NCBI RefSeq assembly: GCF_042453785.1
Contig: NC_091664.1
Coordinates: 8,457,001 to 8,521,000, forward strand
DNA from: Malus domestica
Lineage: Eukaryota > Streptophyta > Magnoliopsida > Rosales > Rosaceae
Direction of reading: 5' to 3'
DNA: 64,000 nucleotides
Below, in pieces: positions 11,836 to 21,162 of the stretch. Below the pieces are notes generated by a model, which was not told the DNA's origin, did not search any database, and was given only the letters and a program-made list of their open reading frames with translations. A program made the position numbers and the translations under genes. Position 1 is the stretch's first letter. Every line of letters begins with the position of its first letter.

Positions 11836-12050
11836 GTCATGTGGGAGCTAAGCAACACCATTTAATATAATGGTTTTTGGTGTGTTTGTGAATTTTTAAT
11901 CCTGAGGAGATTCATGTGGTTATATTTTGTTGTACATTGAACTTACACATGGTCACCAAATGACATCATCTCTAAGCCTGTTAATTTCCATCTATGGCAA
12001 TAGGAGGACCGATATTCCTTCATTCCACTATTTTCCACAAGATAAAGTGA
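11836..12050 (-). pseudogene. Promoter/leader relic of a thaumatin-like gene
   Basis: Aligning by eye with the promoter and leader of the thaumatin-like gene at 16147-16824 gives an ordered series of matching blocks: GTGGGAGCTAAGC next to the start codon, the T/G-rich leader, TTCATG plus TTATAT (TATA position), GTCACC, and TTTCCACAAGA. The ATG position corresponds to 11836-11838 on the minus strand, but the sequence beyond it does not encode a thaumatin domain. It appears to be a tandem paralogue of which only the upstream region remains. Confidence 0.55.
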
Positions 12051-12094
12051 GACATACTTTTCGACTAAATGGTAAAACTTTGAGGGTTGAATTA

Positions 12095-12248
12095 GAAGAA
12101 CTTTAATAAAAAACTTCTGGTACTGTTCATTTTAACGAAAAATTACATTTTTACACTAAAAAATTAATCCAAGTATTATTCACTTTACTCTTTATTTTGT
12201 CCTTATCTTTAAAACTCAAAGTTTTCAAATCCCTTTATTAGTTTTCCT
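12095..12248. mobile_element. Short MITE, 8-bp TSD
   Basis: TSD TTGAATTA at 12087-12094 and 12249-12256. The body includes TACTGTTCATTTTAACGAAA and AAAACTCAAAGTTTTCAAA. A diverged copy in reverse orientation is at about 25265-25415. The 8-bp duplication suggests a hAT-type element. Confidence 0.7.
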
Positions 12249-12256
12249 TTGAATTA

Positions 12257-12948
12257 AATTGCCCGCACTGATTTGGAAAACCTAAACGTTGACTGACTGA
12301 GAGGGCAGAAGACAAGTTCTAAGCACCCGACTTGTACCATCTGTCATTGGTTTTTTGTGCACTTTATATTAGTGATGATAATTAAGGTGCTTATTCCACC
12401 ACCACAACCAAACAAGGATAGATAATTTCTTTATTCTGTTTTTATTCATTGAAGTAGTTTTTTGTTTCGATTTAATTAATAGGAACAAGGCATAACTAAA
12501 ATTTTGTCAAATGACATGACCAAGTGAGTTTTCTTAACCAACCGTGTGGAGTCAACAAATTTATGTCAAATTGCGTGTTTTCAAAGTTATCAGTTCAATA
12601 CAAAAGTTAAGTTATTAGACTGCATGATAGGGTATGCAGATTTTTTTTTTTTTTTTAACAAATAGGGTATACAAATTTAATCTAAACTACAAAAAAAATG
12701 ATGCAAATAAAAGAAAAACTATGCTCTAACGTACCTGCAGGTAGTCACTTAGAATCGAATGAATGTGTTGAATACGTTGAAACCTAAACTAGATCACTTA
12801 TGGTTCATTATGAAACCCTAGACTTTCATCGTTTTTCAAACCTCTTTCCAATTGTTACCGAAAAGAAAAGAAAAAACCTCATTCCAACCTTTTCATCTCC
12901 TACTTCTTGTTTAAGTTTATGTTTTGCTTTTTTCGCTTAAAAGATTTT
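12257..12948. other. AT-rich intergenic sequence
   Basis: No open frame, RNA gene or paired repeat recognised; contains T-run 12642-12656. Confidence 0.5.
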
Positions 12949-15172
12949 TGATACGGCCGGATCCCGATATTTCCCAAATACCAGGATAGGTACGTGCTGG
13001 CAGACACTCAAGGATGACGAAAGTCATTTATTGAGTGCAAAAGCTGAAAACAAGGGATAAATAAGACTTATAAATATAAAAGAATAAAGAATATGCATTT
13101 AAGGAATGTGTCCAGAGCATACAACTAATTAGAACACTAATAGAATTAATATAAAATTGAATGAATAAAAGAATGGGTCCTACACCGATAGGACTTGAAG
13201 ACGCCAATGCAGAAGTGCCTTGACGCCGAGATTGTATGTCTTGCTTCTAAGTCCTGAAGGGGGCGCAAAACAAACATGAGTGAACCAAGTTGATATATAT
13301 ATACTAAAACAGTTATCAACGTACTAACCCCAGGTTTTATGAAAACACATATATATCATGATAAACATAGGTTTTCCAAAACCTAGCTTGTCGTGCAATG
13401 TCTCAAACTATAACTCGTATATATAATAATCACTAATAAATGTCCAATATCTCTCCAAGCCCCATGCCGGCTCCCCGTCACTGAGCAGACAATCAGAGGA
13501 AAATTACCCCCAAGTCCCATGCCGGCTCCCCGTCTCTGTGCTAAATAGCTAGAGGAAACACACTCTAGGCCCTATGCCAACACCAAACCGTCTCCTGGGA
13601 CGGACCGGGATCTATCCCTATGTCTCGTAGCGGAATAAGGACCATTAGGTAAGTACAAAACCATTGAACATATATATATTGAAAAGCAACTTCATAGTAT
13701 AAAGTCATCCATCATCTATATTATAAAGAGGTGTTCGAAACATATTCTAAATATCATATTGTCATCTATCGGATATTCTATAAGAACACGGGTTATAGGA
13801 AAAATAATAGTAATTCAATCTAGCCTCAGTAAGCATGTTATCTCAAAGCGTTTCATAGAACATAATCATTAAATCATGTTTTTCATGTATGCATTTCTAT
13901 TATCAAAACATGCATTTTTAGAAGGGGTCCACTCACAGATACTTAGCCGCCGAAGAGCCACGCAAACTAGCGGAGACAGAACGCCACCATAATTGCCCCT
14001 AAACACATACAGTGTACATTTGGTCAAAATCTACTCAAACGACTTAATTTGGGAAAACGGACAACCTCGAAATTAGCCTAGGAAGGGTCCTGGACGAAAA
14101 CCTAAAAAAGTCAACGGTCAAATTCAAAGTCAACGCTGACTGTTGACCCGGTCAACGCAGGTCAAAAGGTCTGGGCTTGGGTTGGATACAGATTGGGCCA
14201 AGGGTTAGTGGACCGGATCCATGGCCCAAAGGCCTAAGGTCCAAATAGGGTTAAAGGGTTAAGGGCTTAAAGGGGTTTTCTGGGTTGGGTCCAATTGGGT
14301 GTTGGGCTTGAGGCCCGTGTCTTAGATGGCCCAAGGGCCTAGTCAAAAGGGTTTTTGGGTTTAAAACAACGGACCTAAAGCCCTAGGTTTGGCACGGCCC
14401 AAAGGGCCTTTAGTTTACTAGACTAAATTAAATAAAACAATTTATATTAAAGGGTTGGGCTGGGTTTTCCAACGGGCCCAAGGCCCGAGTTTTAAAAACG
14501 GCCCGAAGGGCCTGGGTTCACTTGCTCTCGCCAGGGAAGGAGGCCGGAGCCTTCTGTGCTCCGGTCGACGACACAACGTCACCTTAGGTTCCGATCTAAG
14601 TGCCAAATTGAAGTACAAGATTAGAGGAATGTTTTGTACCTTTAGTTCACCGTGAAAGGACTAGAGGTGGCCGGACTTGGGCTCGTAAACCCACGGCTCG
14701 CCGGAAACTGGGTTAAGCACACCCGTGGCGTCTCCGTATGATTTCGTCGTCCTAAAGACATAATCAAGGTTAGAATTTGGCAAAAAGGACAAAGATGAAC
14801 AGATTTCAAGGGAACCGAGGCTTACCAGTCATCAGAAAGGCGAGGAACTTGGCAGAGTTCTTCTGTGCTCCACAGAGGCGAAGAGAGAGAGAGAGAGAGA
14901 GAGAGAGCAAACGTGATGGCGATGGTGGTGATGCCGTCGTGTGTATATGTGTGTGTGTTGTTTCTCGGGGAGGGAATGGTGCAGCGATGAGAAAGGAAAG
15001 AGTGAGGTCCGAAAGGGAGAGGGATAGAAATGAGACAGAGGGAGCTGGGGGCGAAAGAGAGAATAGAGAAAGGGAAAGGAAAGGGAACCGGGGGCACAAA
15101 TAAAGGGGTGGGCCCCTTGGGCTCACCAATTAAGACCAAAAATATTTTTAAAAACAGGGGTGGGGTGTAACA
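12949..15172 (-). repeat. Solo LTR, 2.2 kb, perfect 5-bp TSD
   Basis: Begins TGATACGG and ends GTGTAACA on the plus strand; on the minus strand it reads TGTTACACCCC...CCGTATCA. Identical ATTTT flanks at 12944-12948 and 15173-15177. The long coding-free LTR with a TGTTACACCCC start resembles plant chromovirus (Tekay/Del) LTRs. It contains an (AG)n tract near 14884-14908 and two copies of a block containing CCCATGCCGGCTCCCCGTC (about 13460 and 13520). Open frames in the AG-rich part are low complexity. Confidence 0.8.
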
Positions 15173-15177
15173 ATTTT

Positions 15178-16050
15178 CTTAACTAACTCTCCACAAATTT
15201 CATTGATTCAATAGTTAGGATGATTTTAAAGCTTGTTTGCTTAAGTAATTTTAATTTAGGTTGTCAAAATTCATCTTAAATAAGAATATTAATTTGTCGG
15301 AATGACGAATTTGCAAACCACTATACATACTACGAATTGAACTTGCCGATTCTAGCAACAACTAATCAAGTATACACACACTTGCAATTAATAAAAAAGA
15401 TAGTATACCTAGCTAATAACTGATTCGCTATGCAGATTTGTTCTAGAACGCATGCAGTTTACTCAAAATATAAGATGAATGATGATTGTATACTTGAATT
15501 AACATATATAAAAACGAGCTTGAAGATGAACTTAAACGATATTGATTGGAAGGTCATATCCATCATGAATGAAAAACGATGTGATGTTTTAAGTGTTTAC
15601 TGCGATGACGATCTGGAAGATAAAGATCGTTTATATAAATACATCTGTATTTGTTTTTTTCCAAGATGAATAGTAGGTCAAATCATGACTTGAGATATAT
15701 ATCCTCCTTTGGAGTTTCTCAGTTAGAAAAATTATGTACCTATAGTCGCTTAGATGATTAGCCATTAAACGTCAATTTTTCCACATAACCATATAAAAGG
15801 AAAGTATGTAGAAATATAATTAAGAACAATTTTTTATGAAGCTATTGTTGCTTGGATGATTAGTTATTAACCTGTTACGAGTGCTTTTTTGTTACATAAT
15901 GCGCACCATTACATGTACTGACAAGGCCGTAATTTTTTTAAGCAAAACGATAGCTTTTTTTTTTTTTTTTTTGAAAGAGCAAAACGATAGCTTTTTATTG
16001 ATGATTAAGCAATACAATATAAAACAGCCCGGATGATATCCGATAGCTAG
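15178..16050. other. AT-rich intergenic sequence downstream of the thaumatin-like gene
   Basis: A 79-codon open frame at 15430-15669 has no recognisable domain and no coding features. T-run at 15956-15971. Nothing else supported. Confidence 0.5.
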
Positions 16051-16146
16051 CCAACCGATGTGCCACGACATTATTGCATCACAAACTTATTGTTCGTATA
16101 CTTTATTGTAAAAACTAGTAGCGAAGGAAACATAGATATACTTCAA

Positions 16147-16824
16147 TCACGGGCAGAAGACAACCTTGTAGTTAGTTCCAGTAGGGCATGTAAATGTACT
16201 GGTTGCGTCATCTTTAGGGTAACTATAAGCATCCGGGCACAGATTCTTAAAAAACCTAGAGAAGTCTGTAGGGTCACAAGTTCCAGAATTGCTACAATAT
16301 TGATCAGTCTTGAACACGGTGCAAGGGTTGTTGCACCCTCCTGGAGCCTTCAGTTGGTCAGGGCACTGCCCGTTAATATCAGCCGTGCACCTAATCCCCT
16401 TAGTGCACCCACCAGACGTGGGACTAAAGTCCATAGGTACATTAAACCCATCAACAAGAGAAATGTCAAAGAAATCCAAGTTGTTATATTGATTAAGGGC
16501 ATATTCAGCTAGGGTGTTTGGTGGTTGACCATAGCCTTGGCATTCGAGGACACCCCCACAGTCACCTGTTTGGCATTGGCCACGTCCTGCTCCATCGAAG
16601 CTGCATCCCGTTCGAGCCCAAATGCGAGCTCATGTGGTACCGGCACTTACATCTATGGCCCAGGATTGGCCTCCGTCGAGTTGGCGACCACCGCCTGGCA
16701 CAGCAGCTGCCCATACAGTGTAGGCACAGTTGTTTTGGATGTCGAATCGAGCTGCATTAGTTGATGCAAAGAAGAGAATGGCACATAGGATGGAGAAAAG
16801 TAAGAGGCTTTTAAGGAGGCTCAT
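16147..16824 (-). pseudogene. Thaumatin-like / PR-5 (osmotin-type) pseudogene
   Basis: A single-exon frame of 226 codons, normal for the osmotin subgroup of secreted PR-5 proteins, which bind beta-glucans or permeabilise fungal membranes. Residues 1-24 ([10 protein letters not shown]... to STNA) form a signal peptide, and the mature protein would start ARFDIQNNC. Diagnostic segments follow: [45 protein letters not shown] and a C-terminal FCP. Two defects are visible. Codon 65 (16630-16632) is TGA, just before ARIWARTGC, truncating the protein to 64 residues. In the normally conserved YCC pair the second Cys is Ser (QYCSNSG), leaving 15 of 16 disulphide cysteines. The rest of the frame is open, so inactivation seems recent. 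A sequencing error could cause the stop but not the Cys loss as well. Confidence 0.88.
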
Positions 16825-16903
16825 TGTGGGAGCTAAGCGATACCAAAATTTGTAGATTGGGTTTTGTGTTGTTGTGTTTTAAATTCTAAGGTGTGTCATG
16901 AAG

Positions 16904-16976
16904 TTATATAGAGCATTGGTAGTACAGTATAACTACGTCACCGAAGTCAACATTTCCGCCTGAATTATAGGCGGCC
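16904..16976 (-). promoter_or_regulatory. PR-type promoter of the thaumatin-like locus
   Basis: Going upstream on the minus strand: TATATAA (16904-16910) about 80 bases before the ATG, TGACG (16936-16940), a W-box core TTGAC (16946-16950) and a GCC-box core GCCGCC (16970-16975). W-boxes bind WRKY factors, TGACG binds TGA bZIPs and GCC boxes bind ERFs, a combination typical of pathogenesis-related genes. Motif calls are by eye. Confidence 0.55.
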
Positions 16977-17071
16977 CAATGCTTCTAGTTTCCACAAGAA
17001 AAAAAGGAAGAGAGACTTTCCAAAGAAATGATAAAATATCTCAACTTTTCTCTTCTACGCAACATCTCTTT

Positions 17072-17256
17072 GAATGAGGATGATCTTCGGATCCATTTTG
17101 ATTTTGTGAATTCTCAACTTGTATTATTGTGCTGTCATAAATTAATTTAAATATTTTTATTTAAAATTAAATATAAATAGTAATCAACGAAAATTAATCA
17201 TACGATGTATGATAAACGATTACGATTTGAAGATCTGAAGAGGATTCTCATTCTAA
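17072..17256. mobile_element. MITE of the AAAGGATCC family, copy 1 (diverged)
   Basis: Shares the core AAATTAAATATAAATAGTA and the inverted GTATGATAAACG / TCATAC arm with the copy at 20841-21068. Ends are GAATGAGGAT and ATTCTCATTC. TSD not recognised. Confidence 0.6.
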
Positions 17257-17318
17257 CTTTTTTTTATTACTTACTTTTTTATTAAATAAATCAAGGAAGA
17301 AGTTCTGTATAAAAATTA

Positions 17319-18841
17319 GGGTAAATCTCATGTTTACTACACTCAAGTTTCGTTGTCTTCAACATTTGCTACATAAAGTTTTTTTTTGTCTCAGAGTCAT
17401 ACTTAAAGTGTTAATTTTGGAACAATCTCATACATTCTTTAGTCTGACTATTAAATCTTCTATTAATTGATGACGTGACGTCCAAATAGACAATTATTAT
17501 GCGCCACGTGGCATCTATATAGATAATGACCAGGCATCACGTGGATACACGTAGAAATTAAAAACTAAAAAAAAAAAGAAAAAACAAAAACAGAACCCCT
17601 CTTCTTCCACCCGACCCTCCATCTCCAATCTCCATAACCACCAGTGCACCACCCCTCTTCCCCGACACCTTCTCCCTCTCCTCCACTTCCTCTCTCTTAA
17701 ACCCCAAAATCCCTCTTTCTTCCAATCCCTTCCCAAACCAAAACAAACCCTAATTCCAAAATCCCCAAATCTTGGCGATGACGGTGAAGATGAAGACCCA
17801 ATTGATTCAATCCCCACCTCGAAACCCTCCTCGGTTTTCTCATCGCTTCCTCCGCCGAAATCCCGAAATCCATTTCAACACATCTCCAATCTCTCGACAT
17901 CAACGCGGACGACAACGGAGCTGAGAACTCCTCCGGGAAGGAATGAGGGATTTTGGGGTTTGGGTTTGTTTTGGGAAGGGATTCAAGAAAGAGGGATTTT
18001 GGGGTTTGGATTTGGGTAGAGAAGAAAAGAGAGAGGAAGTGGAGGAGACTGCGTTTTTTTTATGGGTCTCTGTAGTGTAGCGTTGTGAGAGAGAGAGGGA
18101 GAGAAAGAGAAAGCTTTGATTTTTGAGCTTTTTGGGTCTTTGTTTTGCTGGGTTTACCAAATGGAGTTTGTTGGGTGCAGCATAGGGAGCTCTGGGGGAG
18201 CTCCGGCGCTGGCCCTTTGCCTATTGGCCTTGATCTCTCTATCTTGTGCTGCCAGATTGAGTGCTTCTTCAAGGCAGAAGCTTGATGTCCACAAGCACCC
18301 AAACCGCTTGAACAAACCCACCGTGAAAAGCATCAAGGTTTCCTCTTTTTCTTTAACTTTACATTCTTTCTTCATTAAACTATCTTGGGTTGTGTTTAAA
18401 TTTTGAAAAAAAATGAAAAAAAAAGGAAGTGGAGGAAAGTTGGGAGCTAGGTTTTGGGGGTACAGCTGTGCATTTTTCTGATGGGAGGGTAGGTGAAGAG
18501 AGTGGAGGAGAGGGAGAAGGTGTCGGGGAAGAGGGGTGGTTATGGAGATTGGAGGAGATGGAGGGTCGGGTGGAAGAAGAGGGGTTCTGTTTTATTTTTT
18601 TATTTTATTTATTTTTTGGTTTTTTATTAATTTCCACGTGGATCCTTAATAACATGTGGTGTCCAATCATTGTCTACATGGGTGTCACGTCATCAATTAA
18701 CGGGAGACTTAATAATCAAACTAACGGATGGATGAGACCGTTCCAATATTAACACTTTAGATATGACTCTGGACGAAAAAAATTTAATGTATCAAATGTT
18801 GAAAATTACGAAACTTGAGGGTAGTAAACTGATATTTATCC
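17319..18841 (+). mobile_element. Pack-MULE carrying gene fragments, 9-bp TSD
   Basis: TSD TAAAAATTA at 17310-17318 and 18842-18850. TIRs of about 370 bp run from 17319 (GGGTAAATCTCATGTTTACT) to about 17700 and are matched in inverted order at about 18430-18841. No transposase. The interior holds the neprosin-family first exon (18161-18337) and a second inverted structure whose arms (about 17690-17770 and 17946-18040) flank a Ser/Pro-rich open segment reading DDGEDEDPIDS...FSSLPPPKS (about 17770-17870), possibly from a PRCC-like gene. Acquisition of host exons inside MULE ends defines a Pack-MULE. Confidence 0.88.
18161..18337 (+). pseudogene. Captured first exon of a neprosin (DUF239) family gene
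   Basis: A 59-codon exon with ATG at 18161, a hydrophobic signal segment (LALCLLALISLSCAA) and the neprosin activation-peptide motif RQKLDVHKH...RLNKPTVKSIK. It ends in AAG followed by the splice donor GTTTCC, exactly where plant neprosin-domain genes usually break after the first exon. In intact family members the reading continues with SPDGD and the glutamic-type protease domain, none of which is present here. It lies wholly inside the Pack-MULE. The exon is open and has a start codon, so a transcript from the element could encode a secreted short peptide; that is inference. Confidence 0.8.
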
Positions 18842-19097
18842 TAAAAATTAAGAAGAATGTGTAGAAAAAGAGTGCATTTTTGCCCACCACTTCTTAAGTA
18901 GTGGTAATGGTCTCCATCTTATTTATTAATATTTGATGAGTTTAAATTTTTAAATTTATGTTATTACTATAGATCTTCAAGTTTAAATTCATCTAATAGT
19001 AATAAATAGGTTGGTAAATATCACTGTCACTTGATTGTTCTGAGCAAAAATATTTCTTTTGTTTTGGTAAAATAAATCAATGACATACGAGCACTTA

Positions 19098-20153
19098 GGC
19101 CTCGTTTGGCACGTTGTATAAAGCATCGGATAGGATAAATAATACGGGAGCAGTTATTTGGTGCACTCTCGTACTAAATAAGCACCCGCTTAATTATCCG
19201 GCCCATCAAATTTTATATGGTTGACACCGTACTATTAAAACAGCTCAAAAGCTCGGGATAATTAGTCAGGGCGCTGTCCTCTCCAACTTCACGAAGCCGC
19301 CGTTAACGACTTGTCAAAGTGGGCCTTCAAGCAGTTCCTCGACGAGTTCTCCACCCTGGACGCCACTCCTCTGCAGTCATTCACTGACTAATTTCCCGTC
19401 TCGTCCGACGGATAGCACACAGAGGAACAAAGAAGAGAGTGAGAGAGAGACAAAAGGAGACCAGTAGCGAAACAACATATTCCATAGGGATATACAGAAA
19501 GGGACGGATGGAAGCTGAGGAATTCGCCAACTGGAGGCGCCACTCAGCTCTTCCCCATCTCCAAATCGAATTTTGTCAATGCTTTTCCCCAACCTAATGC
19601 CCAAAATCATAGTCAGCCCCATTTTTCTCTCCGATGAGTGTTCTTGGTTTGTTGAAAAAAAGGTGTCCTCCGTGAATTTCCTTCCAATTGTTTTTTAGGA
19701 CTAATAGAAAACAAAGTCCTCTGTGTGAATTTTCTTGGTTTATGGTGTGTCTTTTTTGCTGGGTTGATTTGTAGCTAAAAAAAAGAGAAGGATTGGGAAA
19801 AAAACAATGAGAATTTGAAAGGTGGGTTTTGCTGGGTTTCTTGTTGCTGCCTTTGTGGTGGGGTTTAGTTCAGGGGAGCAGACGGGGAAGAAGAAGAAGG
19901 GATAGAAAGGGAGGGAGTTTGGGGGGGTTGCGGCGGAGAGATCTGGAACAAGAGAGATGATTTCAGTTTTTTTTTTAATTTTATTTTAAGTTTGATTCCT
20001 TCTATCCGGTATAATATCAAACACAATATAAATAATACGATCATTAGTCTGATATTGCACCAAACGCTCGACTAATTTAGTCAGTACTATTTGATGGTTA
20101 TTTATCATATCCGACAGAAATAGTTAGTACAGTCCGAGCTGCCAACCGAGGCA
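19098..20153. mobile_element. Non-autonomous TIR element (GCCTCGTTTGGCA ends)
   Basis: Left end GGCCTCGTTTGGCACG, right end, reversed, TGCCTCGGTTGGCAGC. Both flanks read TTA (19095-19097 and 20154-20156), so a PIF/Harbinger origin is possible, though the short TSD may be chance. Subterminal GGATAGGATAAATAATACG is repeated in inverted form near 20010-20050. It contains a GC-rich segment at 19265-19390, unlike its AT-rich surroundings. Confidence 0.6.
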
Positions 20154-20840
20154 TTAATTGTGCAATAGTTTCTTCAATGAAAATGCTATACATTAATGAG
20201 TAATGATGAGAAGCAGATATTTTCAAAATTAACGCATAAAATGTAGCCAAACCTATTCAGTTCAGAACAGTTGGAATAGAGTAATACTAAGTAGATAAAA
20301 AAATTTAACTAAATTTGCAAACTAAATGATGTGTCATCAATATAATATAAACACGTTAACCAATATTTGATTAATAATTTAATTATTAACAACCACAACA
20401 TTCAGTTTACTAAGTTTGGTTTAAAAATTTGGTACACCTAGCATTACCTGTTGGAATATATAGGCCTATTATTTACAGATTAAAGAGAATTAGTTAAATT
20501 TTAATTATAGGGTTCTAAGTTCACATTATTCTTATTTGATGGTGTTTGGGATCAACTATTGCTAGTTGTGGGAAACTTTTGACGCTCTCACCAAAAGATT
20601 GAAATCTTATTAATTTGAATATTTTGATTAAAGGATAAATGTTAAATTTCAGTATTAATTAATAATTTAAAATAATTTCATAGATTGTCACAAAATAACT
20701 AATTATTTCATAAATAAATACACAAACAAATTTGTTTTAGAGGGACAAAATTTGTCCACATATTCACATAGGAGACACATCAGCTAAATAAATTCACAAA
20801 ATTTTGTGGAAACGCACGCGCAGCCCATAACCTCTAGAAG

Positions 20841-21068
20841 GGAAAAGGATCCTCGCTGGATCCGATCCTTTTCTTGGGAATCTTAGAAATCCCGTAATTT
20901 CACTCATTCATCGTATATTGTACGGTTAGAAATTATTTCAAAATTTAAAATTTAAAATTAAATATGAATAGTATCTAATGAAAATTGATCGCACGATATA
21001 CGATGAACGGATGAGATCACGGGATCCTTAGGATTCCCAAGAAAATGATCTGGCGAGGATCCTTTTCC
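20841..21068. mobile_element. MITE of the AAAGGATCC family, copy 2 (best copy)
   Basis: Perfect 9-bp TSD CTCTAGAAG at 20832-20840 and 21069-21077; TIR GGAAAAGGATCCTCG / CGAGGATCCTTTTCC. A second inverted pair (ATTCATCGTATA / TATACGATGAA) gives a long hairpin. MULE-type by TSD length. Confidence 0.9.
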
Positions 21069-21162
21069 CTCTAGAAGGACCACATGCAAGCCCATAAATA
21101 TTTTAAAAATAAAATAAAATGCAGTGTACAATAAGAAGAAATTTCAGAAGTGAGAGATCTAA

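Noticed and set aside
14777-15139. Arg/Glu-rich or Leu/Ser-rich frames on both strands
   Set aside because: Produced by the AG-rich tract of the solo LTR; low complexity without a domain.
16060-16764. Plus-strand frames
   Set aside because: Antisense to the thaumatin-like gene, whose minus frame has a signal peptide and conserved cysteines.
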